Part shown: in pieces, positions 51,093 to 60,051 of the stretch
Numbering within the stretch: the stretch's first letter is position 1
Layout: each line of letters opens with the position of its first letter
Assembly: GCA_964628185.1 (NCBI GenBank)
Contig: CAZVLQ010000004.1
Location: 1 to 64,000 of the forward strand
Direction of reading: 5' to 3'
DNA: 64,000 nt
Origin: CAZVLQ01 sp964628185
Lineage (GTDB): Bacteria; Pseudomonadota; Zetaproteobacteria; Mariprofundales; Mariprofundaceae
Position numbers and translations under genes: made by a program
The notes under the pieces: generated by a model
What the model was told of the DNA's origin: nothing
The model's input: the letters and a program-made list of their open reading frames with translations, nothing else
Database searches by the model: none

Positions 51093-51998
51093 TTGAGGAC
51101 GGCCGCGTATTGCATCCTGGGCGGGCTGCTTGCCTGCTGTTTTGCGGTCGATGCGGATGCCGGGTGGTTCCTGCGCGACAATCAGCTTGCCTGGCGGTCA
51201 TGGCAGGCCGGTGATTTCAAGCGTTCGCTTGCATACTGGGATATGAGCAGCAAGGGCCTGTTCGGAAGGGGGACCGCGTTGATGCGCCTGCAGCGCTGGC
51301 GTGAGGCCGAGCAGAATTTGCGCCAGGCGCTGGAGATGGCATCCACACGGCAACCGGATGATATGGCCAGCATCTGGTATAATCTGGGCAACAGCCTTTA
51401 TGCGCAGGACAAGTTTTCCCAGGCCCGCATGGCGTGGCGTGAAGCGCTGAAATATAATCCGGCGCATGCCAAGGCGCAGCATAACCTGGAAGTGGTGAAC
51501 CGGCTTCTGCTACAGCGGCGGGCGAAGGAGACGCCTGCGGCGAAGGAGGGTGATGCACACGAGAGACAGGGGCGTGACAGGGCCGGGCATACTTTTGAAA
51601 GGATACCGAAGCGGAATAAAAGTCAGGATCAAAAAAAGCGCTTACGTTCCCTGCCGTTTCATATACCTTCTCCGGGAAACGGATCATCACAAACCGGCGG
51701 CCAGGCGCAGGCCGGTGACAAGCCTGCAAGGTCGGAAGATTCAGCCCATACGCCGGGCGGGCGCGGGCGGCAGCGGAAGCAGGCGCGGGCGGTTCCCGGT
51801 CAGGGCGCACCTGCAAAAGCAGGCGGGGACAAGGGGCGGGCTCTTCATCACGGCGGACAACGCCGGCAGGGAAAAGGTATAAGTTCCGGGCAGGCGGCCA
51901 GGGAACTGGGCATGGTGGACGAGGGCGTTGATATCTTTCTGCGTCACCGGCTGTCCGCCACCCGCGGCATTTTCACGCCTCGGGGGCCGACATGGTAG
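51093..51998 (+). CDS. batC: BatC-like TPR protein
   Basis: The 301-residue product has a signal peptide (ending ADA-G near 22), two or three TPR units (about 35-130, with IWYNLGNSLYAQDKFSQARM) and a long low-complexity Q/G/K/R-rich region (150-270). That region is probably disordered. It would be periplasmic and bind BatA/B. The start is TTG at 51093 with no good ribosome-binding site. The 3' end overlaps batD by seven bases. Confidence 0.75.
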   Translation: MRTAAYCILGGLLACCFAVDADAGWFLRDNQLAWRSWQAGDFKRSLAYWDMSSKGLFGRGTALMRLQRWREAEQNLRQALEMASTRQPDDMASIWYNLGNSLYAQDKFSQARMAWREALKYNPAHAKAQHNLEVVNRLLLQRRAKETPAAKEGDAHERQGRDRAGHTFERIPKRNKSQDQKKRLRSLPFHIPSPGNGSSQTGGQAQAGDKPARSEDSAHTPGGRGRQRKQARAVPGQGAPAKAGGDKGRALHHGGQRRQGKGISSGQAARELGMVDEGVDIFLRHRLSATRGIFTPRGPTW

Positions 51999-53683
51999 GG
52001 CGCTGTCTGCTGGTGCTTTTTCTTTTGTTTTTGCCTTATCGCGCATGGGGCGCCGATCTGAAGGCGTTCGTGGACCACGACAGGATTGGCCGGGATCACA
52101 CCATCCTGCTGTCCGTTCGTCTTCTTGGCAGTGATGCCGATTTTCCTCTTGATACCACCTTGCTGGAGAAAAATTTCTATGTAATCGCCAAAGCCTCTAC
52201 GCATCAATCCGGAGCATGGTTTGAAAAGCATTTCCAGCTTGGGCCCAGACATACGGGGCGGCTGAAGGTGCCCGTACTGCACACGCTTTTTCATGGCAAA
52301 ATGCTTGTGACCCGGTCTTTCAGCGTGCATATGCTTGCCGAACGCGGGGAAGTGGATGATACCCGCTTGTGGATTGAAACGCATGCGGACAGGCATTCAG
52401 CCTGGCGGCGGCAACAAATCAATTACCGGATTGTCATCTTCAGCACCAGCCCTTTTCTGGGCGTTCCCCGCATTGAACTGCCTGATTTTGCTCGGTTTCT
52501 TGTACAAAAGGTGCATGAAAAAGTACCGGGTGAACGGATTGTTTCGGGACGCCGGGTGCGCACGCTGACCTATGATTATCTACTGTTTCCCCGGCAGGCC
52601 GGCCGCTTCACCATTGCGGCGCCACGGGTCTCCGCCAGATTACTGCAATTTGTCAGGGTCAGACGTATGGCCGCCGGCATGGAGAGTTTTGGTGCGGGGA
52701 AAAATCTTGTACGATCCAGGCACGCCATGGGTGGAATCCAGATCATTCATGTTAGGGCGCTGCCTGTGCAGGCAGAAAATTTGCCGGTTGGCCTGCTTGA
52801 TCTGCACTCCGGTATTTCCGAGCCGAAGGCCGTTGCCGGGGAGCCGGTGACCTGGACAATCACGTTGCATGGCAAGGGATTGCAGGCCGCATCCCTGCCG
52901 GATATGAGCCGGCTTATGCACATCCCGGGCACATTTAAAACCTACCCGGAAACGCCTGCTGTAACCGTGAAAAGAACACCTGCCGGGATGGTGGTGCATG
53001 CGCTATGGCGTTTGGTGGCATTGCCCCAGCACGCCGGTTCCATCGACATTCCGGCGATCACTGTTCCGTATTTCAATCCTGTGAAAGGGCGCATCGAAAA
53101 GACAGCGGCTGATGCCTTACACCTGACTGTATCCCCAGCCGGGAAAATGGAGAAAAATGACGTGCTTCATGTTGGCGCACCGCTTGTCCATGCGGGGTCG
53201 GTAACGCTGCCGGGCGTTCCCGTCTGGTGGAGGTGGCTGGCCGTGGCTTTTTTTCTGTTGTGGCTTGTGACGCTGGGAGGTTGGCTGTTGCGGGCGCGTG
53301 CTGCATCACTGTTTTTGAGGCGAAAAAAACGCCGGCATGTTTCCACGGGATGGGTGGCATCCGCCACCGGCAGCATCGAACAGTTTGAACGTTTAAAGCG
53401 GATGCTTGATCTGCCGGCAAGGCTTTCTCCGCTGGGCCTGCTCGACATGTATCCCGGTTTGCGGGAAAACGCGGCGGTTGGCTGGCTGACGGCGCTGGAA
53501 CAGGGGCGATATATGTCCGGCGAGATTCCCCGGCCCATGGGCCGGGAAGCGATTCGGCGGATTGCCGGGATCATCCGTGCTACCCGCCGGCCGCCAGCCA
53601 TGCACTTTAATCCATCCGGGTTTGGCCGTATCGACGCCATCCGGCAGCGGCCGGAAACAGCCTCGGGGCCGTCAGCGGGCTGA
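51992..53683 (+). CDS. batD: BatD-like protein (oxygen-tolerance family)
   Basis: The 563-residue product has a signal peptide (ending AWGA), several beta-sandwich repeats (typical openings FVDHDRIGRDHTILLSVRL and ISEPKAVAGEPVTWTITLHG), a membrane helix (WWRWLAVAFFLLWLVTLGGW, about 420) and a cytoplasmic tail. This is the standard BatD form. BatD family proteins are linked to stress tolerance in some bacteria. The last 12 bases overlap the convergent Rrf2 gene. Confidence 0.85.
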   Translation: MVGRCLLVLFLLFLPYRAWGADLKAFVDHDRIGRDHTILLSVRLLGSDADFPLDTTLLEKNFYVIAKASTHQSGAWFEKHFQLGPRHTGRLKVPVLHTLFHGKMLVTRSFSVHMLAERGEVDDTRLWIETHADRHSAWRRQQINYRIVIFSTSPFLGVPRIELPDFARFLVQKVHEKVPGERIVSGRRVRTLTYDYLLFPRQAGRFTIAAPRVSARLLQFVRVRRMAAGMESFGAGKNLVRSRHAMGGIQIIHVRALPVQAENLPVGLLDLHSGISEPKAVAGEPVTWTITLHGKGLQAASLPDMSRLMHIPGTFKTYPETPAVTVKRTPAGMVVHALWRLVALPQHAGSIDIPAITVPYFNPVKGRIEKTAADALHLTVSPAGKMEKNDVLHVGAPLVHAGSVTLPGVPVWWRWLAVAFFLLWLVTLGGWLLRARAASLFLRRKKRRHVSTGWVASATGSIEQFERLKRMLDLPARLSPLGLLDMYPGLRENAAVGWLTALEQGRYMSGEIPRPMGREAIRRIAGIIRATRRPPAMHFNPSGFGRIDAIRQRPETASGPSAG

Positions 53684-54112
53684 CGGTGAAAGCATTTTCT
53701 TGATACTGTTTTTGTTTTCAAGCACATCGGCCAGCGTGTAGCTATCCAGCACCTCCATAAAGGCTCTTTTTGCCTGGTACAGGGCGCTTTTAAGTGCGCA
53801 GGCAGAGCTGATGGGACAGGTGTTGATTTCCTTGTCGAAGCATTCAAGCAGGTTCATGTTGGGTTCGGTTTTCCGCACCAGCTGGCCGATCACAATCTCT
53901 TCCGGCGGTTTCCCCAGCCGCAACCCGCCCGATTTTCCACGCAGGGTATGCACATAGCCGGTTTGCCCGAGATGATGGACAACCTTGACCAGATGGTTGC
54001 GGGAAATGCCGTAGGATTCGGCAATTTCGCCAATCGTGACGAGCCTGGCCGGACATGTACCAAGATAAATCAGCACGCGCAGCGAATAATCCGTATACAG
54101 CGTCAATTGCAT
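53672..54112 (-). CDS. nsrR: Rrf2-family transcriptional regulator, NsrR-like
   Basis: The 146-residue product starts MQLTLYTDYSLRVLIYLG, matching NsrR. A winged helix follows (IGEIAESYGISRNHLVKVVH). Three cysteines C91, C99 and C105 (ECFDKEINTC then PISSAC) should hold an Fe-S cluster that senses nitric oxide. NsrR represses NO-detoxifying genes until NO destroys the cluster. It is divergent from two truncated haemoglobin genes, which fits. I took ATG 54112, not TTG 54118, because family members begin MQLT. An inverted repeat upstream (54118-54143) is its likely operator and implies autoregulation. Confidence 0.85.
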   Translation of the reverse strand: MQLTLYTDYSLRVLIYLGTCPARLVTIGEIAESYGISRNHLVKVVHHLGQTGYVHTLRGKSGGLRLGKPPEEIVIGQLVRKTEPNMNLLECFDKEINTCPISSACALKSALYQAKRAFMEVLDSYTLADVLENKNSIKKMLSPSAR

Positions 54113-54117
54113 ACTCA

Positions 54118-54143
54118 AAACATATATTCATTTTGACATGTTT
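54118..54143. promoter_or_regulatory. Candidate NsrR operator
   Basis: AAACAT and ATGTTT are inverted repeats 14 bases apart. The right arm overlaps the end of the TTGACA -35 element of the globin promoter and the left arm abuts the nsrR start, so a bound repressor could block both genes. Confidence 0.55.
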
Positions 54144-54161
54144 GTCCAGTCTGCATAATGT
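54133..54161 (+). promoter_or_regulatory. Promoter of the truncated haemoglobin genes
   Basis: TTGACA (54133-54138), a 17-base spacer and TAATGT (54156-54161); CATAAT two bases earlier is an alternative -10. Confidence 0.6.
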
Positions 54162-54215
54162 TACATCCCGCATGGCGTAAACCGCATGCGGATTTAAAAT
54201 CGAGGGGGGATAATT

Positions 54216-54584
54216 ATGAGTACAGTGTATGAACAACTGGGCGGCGAAGCCGCCATTAACGCCGCGGTGGACGTCTTTTACCGCCGTGTACTGGCGGATG
54301 CCTATATCAACCGTTTTTTTGAAAGTGTGGATATGGAAAAGCAGGCGGCCAAGCAGAAAGCGTTTCTAACCATGGTGACCGGTGGTCCGAACGAATACAC
54401 CGGCAAGGATATGCGCGAGGGCCACAAGCATCTGGTGCATGAGATGGGGCTGAATGATTCACATTTTGATCATGTCGTCTGCCATCTTCGCTCCACCTTG
54501 GCCGAACTTGGCGTAGCGCCGGAACTGATCAAGACAGTGACTGATGTCGCCGAGTCCACGCGCGACGATGTGCTGGATCGTTAA
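54216..54584 (+). CDS. Group I truncated haemoglobin (soluble)
   Basis: The 122-residue product is a 2-on-2 globin of group I (GlbN type). The proximal histidine is H70 in MREGHKHL, the B10 tyrosine is Y22 in FYRRVLAD, and Q43/Q47 are near the distal E helix. Such proteins turn NO and O2 into nitrate or bind O2 at low levels. GAGGGGGGA precedes the ATG. It is next to an NsrR-like repressor and 11 bases before a close paralogue with a membrane anchor; shared blocks such as QAAKQKAFLTMV show recent duplication. Confidence 0.9.
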   Translation: MSTVYEQLGGEAAINAAVDVFYRRVLADAYINRFFESVDMEKQAAKQKAFLTMVTGGPNEYTGKDMREGHKHLVHEMGLNDSHFDHVVCHLRSTLAELGVAPELIKTVTDVAESTRDDVLDR

Positions 54585-54595
54585 GGGCGGCCGAT

Positions 54596-55093
54596 ATGAG
54601 CTTTTTTGGCATTTTACTACCCCTGATCCTGCTTATCGGAATCATTGTGATTTTTCTGATGACCGGCAGGTCCTCACCGGAAGCCGCGACGGAGTCCGAC
54701 AGCGGTTCCGCCTATGCCGGTGGCAAACAGCCGCTCTATGATCGTCTTGGCGGCGCCGCCGCTATCGATGCCGCAGTGGATATCTTCTACCGCCGCGTAC
54801 TGGCTGATGCTTACGTCAAGCCCTTCTTTGAAGGCGTGGACATGGAGCAGCAGGCGGCCAAGCAGAAGGCTTTCCTGACCATGGTGTTCGGCGGGCCGCA
54901 TCACTATACCGGTAAGGACATGCGCGAGGGTCATAAACACCTGGTGCATGACATGGGGCTGAACGATACGCATTTCAATCATATTCTGGCACATCTTCGT
55001 TCAACCCTGGCCGAACTTGGCGTGGATGAAGGTACAACACGGGAGGTGATTGATATTGCAGAAACGACGCGAGACGACGTGCTTGACCGCTGA
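54596..55093 (+). CDS. Membrane-anchored group I truncated haemoglobin
   Basis: The 165-residue product has an N-terminal membrane helix (about 4-22, GILLPLILLIGIIVIFLM), a linker (23-45) and a globin domain like the preceding gene: Y65 in FYRRVLAD, QQAAKQKAFLTMV and proximal H113 in REGHKHLVHDM. Tethered truncated globins are uncommon. The anchor would hold the globin near respiratory membrane proteins; the few positive residues make it hard to predict which side it faces. It is the second gene of the transcript and is followed by a terminator-like hairpin. Confidence 0.85.
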   Translation: MSFFGILLPLILLIGIIVIFLMTGRSSPEAATESDSGSAYAGGKQPLYDRLGGAAAIDAAVDIFYRRVLADAYVKPFFEGVDMEQQAAKQKAFLTMVFGGPHHYTGKDMREGHKHLVHDMGLNDTHFNHILAHLRSTLAELGVDEGTTREVIDIAETTRDDVLDR

Positions 55094-55112
55094 TTTTCGT
55101 TCGGACTGAGCC

Positions 55113-55158
55113 AAAGCGGGATTTTGCATCCTCTTGGGTGCAGAATCCCGCTTTTCTC
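55113..55158 (+). terminator. Terminator or attenuator after the globin pair
   Basis: AAAGCGGGATTTTGCA and TGCAGAATCCCGCTTT form a stem of 15-16 pairs with one mismatch around a ten-base loop, followed by TCTCT. It would reduce read-through into the reductase gene. Confidence 0.8.
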
Positions 55159-55178
55159 TAGGGGGGAGGGTGTAGGGA

Positions 55179-56156
55179 ATGCCTCTGATTACCTTTGAAG
55201 GCAAAAGCTATGAATGCAGGTCAGGCGAAAGGGTGCTTGATTGTCTGATGCGCCATGGCGTGATGCTGCCTTCGTCCTGCCGCAGCGGGGTATGCCAGAC
55301 CTGCATGGTCAGGGCCGTCAACGGGGTGCCTCCGGTCGTGGCGCAAAACGGCATCAAGGACACCCTGCGCGCCCAGGGCTATTTCCTGGCATGCGTTTGT
55401 GAGCCGGAAAGCGATATTGAAATCTCCCTGGTGGACAGCGCTACGGTAAGGAATCGAGCGACCCTGGTCTCCAGAGAGAGAATGAATGAAAGCGTTTTGC
55501 GCCTGCGTATGACTTGCGGGAGCGCCTTCGAATATCGTGCCGGGCAATTTATTAATCTTATTCGTCCGGGAGATGAACTGGTACGCAGTTATTCACTGGC
55601 GAGTCTGCCATCCGAGAACGAACTTGAGTTGCACGTTAAACGCGTCCCTGACGGCCGTATGAGCAACTGGATTTTTGACGAGCTTGAAGTGGGCCAGGAA
55701 CTGGAATTTTACGGGCCCAGCGGGGACTGTTTCTATCTTCCGGGCAATCGTGATGCGAGCCTGCTGCTGATCGGGACGGGAACCGGACTGGCGCCGCTCT
55801 ACGGCATTATGCGCAATGCCCTGGCGCAGGAGCATACGGGGCCGATTCATTTCTTTCATGCCAGCCTCGCCACGCCCGGACTGTACATGATGGATGAAAT
55901 GTATGCCCTGGCAAGTGCGTCCGCAAACATGACATATACGCCCTGTGTTCTGAAGGGAGAGACGCCACGGGGCGGCGTTCAGGGGAATATCGTCGATATC
56001 GTGCAGAGCAACATGAAGAATCTTGCCGGCTGGCGTATTTATCTGTGCGGGGATCCTCCCATCGTGGATGCGCTGAAACGCGCATGTTTTCTTTCAGGCG
56101 CCACGATGCAGAACATCCACAGTGATCCCTTCGTATTTGCGCCTCAGGTAGGCTGA
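55179..56156 (+). CDS. 2Fe-2S ferredoxin / FAD-NAD(P)H oxidoreductase
   Basis: The 325-residue product has an N-terminal plant-type 2Fe-2S domain with C34, C39, C42 and C72, then an FAD domain (RSYSLAS near 140) and an NAD(P) domain (LLIGTGTGLAPLYG near 195; CGDPPIVD near 290). This is the build of the reductase parts of oxygenases. Its place after the two truncated globins suggests that it keeps them reduced during NO dioxygenation, as the fused reductase does in flavohaemoglobin. GGGGGAGGG precedes the ATG. A hairpin at 55113 separates it from the globins. Confidence 0.85.
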   Translation: MPLITFEGKSYECRSGERVLDCLMRHGVMLPSSCRSGVCQTCMVRAVNGVPPVVAQNGIKDTLRAQGYFLACVCEPESDIEISLVDSATVRNRATLVSRERMNESVLRLRMTCGSAFEYRAGQFINLIRPGDELVRSYSLASLPSENELELHVKRVPDGRMSNWIFDELEVGQELEFYGPSGDCFYLPGNRDASLLLIGTGTGLAPLYGIMRNALAQEHTGPIHFFHASLATPGLYMMDEMYALASASANMTYTPCVLKGETPRGGVQGNIVDIVQSNMKNLAGWRIYLCGDPPIVDALKRACFLSGATMQNIHSDPFVFAPQVG

Positions 56157-56235
56157 GCCTATTTTTCATATACCGGATGACCCGGAGGCGCGATTTCGCT
56201 AGCGTGGCCCGCTCCAATTTCAGCCTGGAGTTGTT

Positions 56236-57879
56236 ATGTCATTTGCAAAACATTTCTATAACCGCGGGCCGGTCCTGCTGATTATTCTGGACGGCTGGGG
56301 CATGGGTTCCGGTGGTCCGGAGGATGCGATTGCCCGGGCGGCGACGCCGGTGATGGATCGCCTGTGGCGTGATAACGCCCATACCCGATTGTTGACGCAT
56401 GGGCCATACGTCGGCCTGCCATCGGTTAAGGATATGGGCGGTTCCGAGGTCGGTCATCTCACCATGGGCGCCGGTCTGATTCTCGATCAGGGTCCGACGC
56501 GCATTAACAGGGCGATTAACGATGGCTCGTTTTTTACTTCCGTGGCGTTGAAGGCCGTCATCGGCCATTGCCTGGAACGGCGGAGCACCCTGCATCTGCT
56601 GGGGCTTTTATCCGACGGCAATGTGCATTCGCATATTGAACACTTCCTTGCCGTCATCACCTATGCGCATGAACAGGGGATACGGCGGTTGCGTCTGCAC
56701 GCGCTTTTTGACGGGCGCGACGTAGGAATCCGGACGGCGCAGAATTATGTAGCACGCATTGAAGATGCATTTTCCGCCATTAACGGCCAGAAAGGCCGTG
56801 ATTATCGCATAGCCTCGGGCGGGGGGCGTGAAGTGATCACCATGGATCGGGATCACGACTGGAGCAAGGTTGCGGCGGGCTGGCGGGCACATGTGCATGG
56901 CGTGTCCGATGCGCACTTTTCCTCGGCGATTGAGGCGATTGAGCATTTTCGTGCGCAAACGCGGGATATTATCGATCAGGATATGCCGGGTTTTGTCATT
57001 ACCGATGAAAGGAACCGGCCCGTGGGTGTGATGGAGGATGGGGATTCCGTGATCATGATGAATTTCCGTGGCGATCGGGCGATTGAGATCAGCGAAGCCT
57101 TCTGTCTTGACGATTTTGACGGGTTTGACCGGGGCCGGCGGCCGGATGTGCTGTTTGCCGGCATGATGGTCTACGACGAGGACCGGAACCTGCCACAGTT
57201 GCAGTTGATGGGGCCCGCCAGCGTAGATGCGCCCTTCGGCAAGCGGATCCTGAAACTGGGTATCAGACAGTTCCGGCTGGCTGAAACGCAAAAATATCCC
57301 CATGTCACGTTTTTCTTCAACGGCGGCTATCGCAAGCCGCTGGATGCCGGCATGGAGGACTATATCCTGATTCCGTCGGACAAGGGTATCTCCTTTGCCG
57401 CGCGACCGGCCATGAAAGCGGCGGAAATTGCGGACAAGGCGGTGGAACTCATCCACTCCGGTCAGTACGGCTTTGGCATGATTAATTTCGCCAATGCGGA
57501 CATGGTCGGCCATTGCGGTCAGATCAAACCGGCGATACGGGCCGTGGAAGCAGTGGATGCCGCCGTTGGCCGAATCGTACAGGCGCTGGAGGAAGCGGAT
57601 GGCAGTGCATTGATTACCTCGGACCATGGCAATGCCGAAGTGATGACGGTGAAGGCCATGGATGGCGGTGAAGAGGCATCCACCAGGCATACGCTGAACC
57701 CCGTGCCCTGCATCCTGTTCGACCCCGCTTATGATGGTTCCTATACCCTTCGCCAGCCGGACGGATCAGGCGACATTGACACAACCCCCGGACTGTCGCA
57801 TCTGGCCGCCACCCTGTTTGAGATGCTGGGGCAGCCCGTGCCGGAAGATATCCATCCGTCGCTGATTGTTTCAGCTTAG
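56236..57879 (+). CDS. gpmI: 2,3-bisphosphoglycerate-independent phosphoglycerate mutase
   Basis: The 547-residue product interconverts 3- and 2-phosphoglycerate. It is a two-domain alkaline-phosphatase-fold enzyme with two Mn ions. The catalytic serine is S70 in KDMGGSEVGHLTMGAG. The LLSDGNVHSH, FDGRDVGIRTAQ and NFANADMVGHCG blocks and the late TSDHGNAEVM supply metal ligands. Length is slightly above the usual 510-520. GGAG lies seven bases before the ATG. It is alone in its operon or followed by the SulP gene 30 bases on. Confidence 0.93.
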   Translation: MSFAKHFYNRGPVLLIILDGWGMGSGGPEDAIARAATPVMDRLWRDNAHTRLLTHGPYVGLPSVKDMGGSEVGHLTMGAGLILDQGPTRINRAINDGSFFTSVALKAVIGHCLERRSTLHLLGLLSDGNVHSHIEHFLAVITYAHEQGIRRLRLHALFDGRDVGIRTAQNYVARIEDAFSAINGQKGRDYRIASGGGREVITMDRDHDWSKVAAGWRAHVHGVSDAHFSSAIEAIEHFRAQTRDIIDQDMPGFVITDERNRPVGVMEDGDSVIMMNFRGDRAIEISEAFCLDDFDGFDRGRRPDVLFAGMMVYDEDRNLPQLQLMGPASVDAPFGKRILKLGIRQFRLAETQKYPHVTFFFNGGYRKPLDAGMEDYILIPSDKGISFAARPAMKAAEIADKAVELIHSGQYGFGMINFANADMVGHCGQIKPAIRAVEAVDAAVGRIVQALEEADGSALITSDHGNAEVMTVKAMDGGEEASTRHTLNPVPCILFDPAYDGSYTLRQPDGSGDIDTTPGLSHLAATLFEMLGQPVPEDIHPSLIVSA

Positions 57880-57909
57880 GGGCCTGCCGGGGATGATCGG
57901 ATTGCGCGA

Positions 57910-60051
57910 GTGCTGAAACGCCTGCATGCCGGCGACTTCTGGGGCGGAATTTCCTCCTCGGCGCTGGTGTTGCCACAGGCGATGGCCTTCGGTATCACGC
58001 TATGGACGCCCTATACGCATGATCCCGCCGCCGCCGCACTTTCGGGATTAGTTGCCGCTGCCTGCCTGTGTATTTCCTCCGGTCTGTTTTTTGGCACGCA
58101 GGGCCTGGTTAGTGCGCCTACCGGCCCAACACTGGTACTGCTTTCCGGAAGTATCGCAGTTTTGAACTCGCTGGGGCTTTCGGGCGAAACACTGGTTACG
58201 GCAACGCTGCTGACTGTGGCCATGGCCGGCTTCATTCAGTTACTGATTGGCGTTCTGAAATTGGGGCATCTCATCAAATTTATTCCCTATCCGGTGGTAT
58301 CCGGATTTATGACGGGGACCGGTATTTTGATGGTGATGTCCCAGAGTCAGGCCATCATGGGGGGGGATGTGGCGTTAACCATGCGGCAGGGCGCGTGGAT
58401 TCCCGCCGCAACGGCAAGTGTAACAGTGGTGGCGATGTTCTGGTTGCCGCGTTGGTGCAAAAGGATTCCCGGCACTGCTTTGGGACTGATTGCCGGCACA
58501 CTGGCATTCCATGCTTTTTCCATGCTACAGGCCGGGCATCTGCCGGCAGGATGGGTAGTCGGCAGCCTGCCGCATGTTTCCGCTATCCATTTTGGTTTTG
58601 AAATGCCGGCAATGCATCAGCTTCCCTGGTTGCTGATATTGGGCTCCGGACTTGCGCTGGCGGTTCTGGCTTCGCTGGACACTTTGTTAACCAGCGTGGT
58701 GGCCGACGTTTCCACCGGCGCACGTCACAGCGCCCGGCGGGAGTTGATGGGGCAGGGCATAGGCCATTTACTGGCCTCGGTTTCCGGTGGTATGGCGGGG
58801 GCTGGTACAACTGGAGCGACATTGGTGGCGATTGGAAGTGGGGGGCGTGACTGGGCCGGGTTGGTTACGGGGGTCTGTTTTATTATCCTGATTCTGTTCA
58901 TGGGGCCCGTCGCATCCATTCTGCCAATCAGCGTATTCGCCGGAATCATCCTGCATGTGGCCATCTTCAGCATGTTCGATAAAGACATCGCCTTGTGGCT
59001 TAAAACGCCACAGGCCCGCATGGATGGGGTGATTGCACTGGCCGTGACTGGAGTGACGGTGTTCTACGACCTGATGGTTGCAGTGGGTCTGGGCGTTGCA
59101 CTGGCTGCGGTCGAATTCATCCGCACCCAGATGCAGTCCACCGTGGTACATCGCAGGTGGAACTTGAATGATCGGAAATCATTACGCCGGCGTCCAAAAT
59201 GTGCCTGCAAGCTGCTGGGCGGCAATCCGGATGCGATTGTTGGTTATGATCTCAAGGGAACCCTCTTCTTTGGCACAACAGACCGTCTGTTTGAGGTGAT
59301 GGCTGATGATTTAACGCAGGCAACATACATTATTCTCGATATGCGGCGGGTCAATCAGGTGGACCTGACGGCCATCCGCCTGATTGAACACATGTCCGGC
59401 ATGATGCGTGAACGTGGCGGCGAACTGATTCTGGCGCATATTCCGAGGAGTATGGGCCTGGTCAAACGGGAAGGGCACCGGCATGAACGTGTTGTCCCCT
59501 ATCATGCCAATGTTCACCTGCGCACATTTGCGGATTCCGACAGTGCGCTGGAATATGCCGAAGACCACCTGCTTGAGGCTCTGGGGGAGAAGGATGTGCA
59601 TGGTGTTTCGTGTGTCGAACTGGCTGATTCCGAATTGCTTGCGGGATTCAGTAAAGATGAAATCGCCTGTCTGGAACCTTTTTTTCATACCGTGGAGGTG
59701 CCCGCCAGGGAATACCTGTTCCGCTGCGGCGATCAGGGGTCGGAGCTTTTCGTGATTATCAGCGGTGATGTGGAGGTCCTGTTGCCTTACGGCAAGCGGA
59801 GAAAGCTGCGTCTGGCCAGGTTCGGGCCTGGCATGACCGTGGGTGAAATCGCATTTCTGGAACCGGGACCGCGTGCGGCAGATGCGAGGGCCATCGAAGA
59901 TTCCAGATTGACCGTACTCAAACATGATGCCCTGAAACGTTTCTGCCGCAAGCACCATGAGCTGGGTATGCGTCTGTTATTGTCCATTGGGCATAATTTG
60001 AGTCAGGATTTGCGCCGCTCTGATGCGGAATTGAGGCGTTTGGCTTCCTGA
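57910..60051 (+). CDS. SulP-family transporter with STAS and cyclic-nucleotide-binding domains
   Basis: The 713-residue product has a SulP/SLC26 membrane domain of about 12 helices (residues 12-400; typical GLVSAPTGPTLVLLSGS and IPYPVVSGFMTGTGILM). A STAS domain follows (about 430-540, VDLTAIRLIEHM), then a C-terminal cNMP-binding domain (about 575-700) with FRCGDQGSELFVIISGDVEV and MTVGEIAFLEPGPRAADA, the cyclic-nucleotide cassette. SulP members carry sulfate, bicarbonate or dicarboxylates. The added domain suggests control by a cyclic nucleotide. The start is GTG. The last 49 bases overlap the convergent NHL gene. Confidence 0.85.
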   Translation: MLKRLHAGDFWGGISSSALVLPQAMAFGITLWTPYTHDPAAAALSGLVAAACLCISSGLFFGTQGLVSAPTGPTLVLLSGSIAVLNSLGLSGETLVTATLLTVAMAGFIQLLIGVLKLGHLIKFIPYPVVSGFMTGTGILMVMSQSQAIMGGDVALTMRQGAWIPAATASVTVVAMFWLPRWCKRIPGTALGLIAGTLAFHAFSMLQAGHLPAGWVVGSLPHVSAIHFGFEMPAMHQLPWLLILGSGLALAVLASLDTLLTSVVADVSTGARHSARRELMGQGIGHLLASVSGGMAGAGTTGATLVAIGSGGRDWAGLVTGVCFIILILFMGPVASILPISVFAGIILHVAIFSMFDKDIALWLKTPQARMDGVIALAVTGVTVFYDLMVAVGLGVALAAVEFIRTQMQSTVVHRRWNLNDRKSLRRRPKCACKLLGGNPDAIVGYDLKGTLFFGTTDRLFEVMADDLTQATYIILDMRRVNQVDLTAIRLIEHMSGMMRERGGELILAHIPRSMGLVKREGHRHERVVPYHANVHLRTFADSDSALEYAEDHLLEALGEKDVHGVSCVELADSELLAGFSKDEIACLEPFFHTVEVPAREYLFRCGDQGSELFVIISGDVEVLLPYGKRRKLRLARFGPGMTVGEIAFLEPGPRAADARAIEDSRLTVLKHDALKRFCRKHHELGMRLLLSIGHNLSQDLRRSDAELRRLAS

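Noticed and set aside
56608..57690. 360-residue minus-strand open frame
   Set aside because: It is antisense to gpmI and carries no motif.
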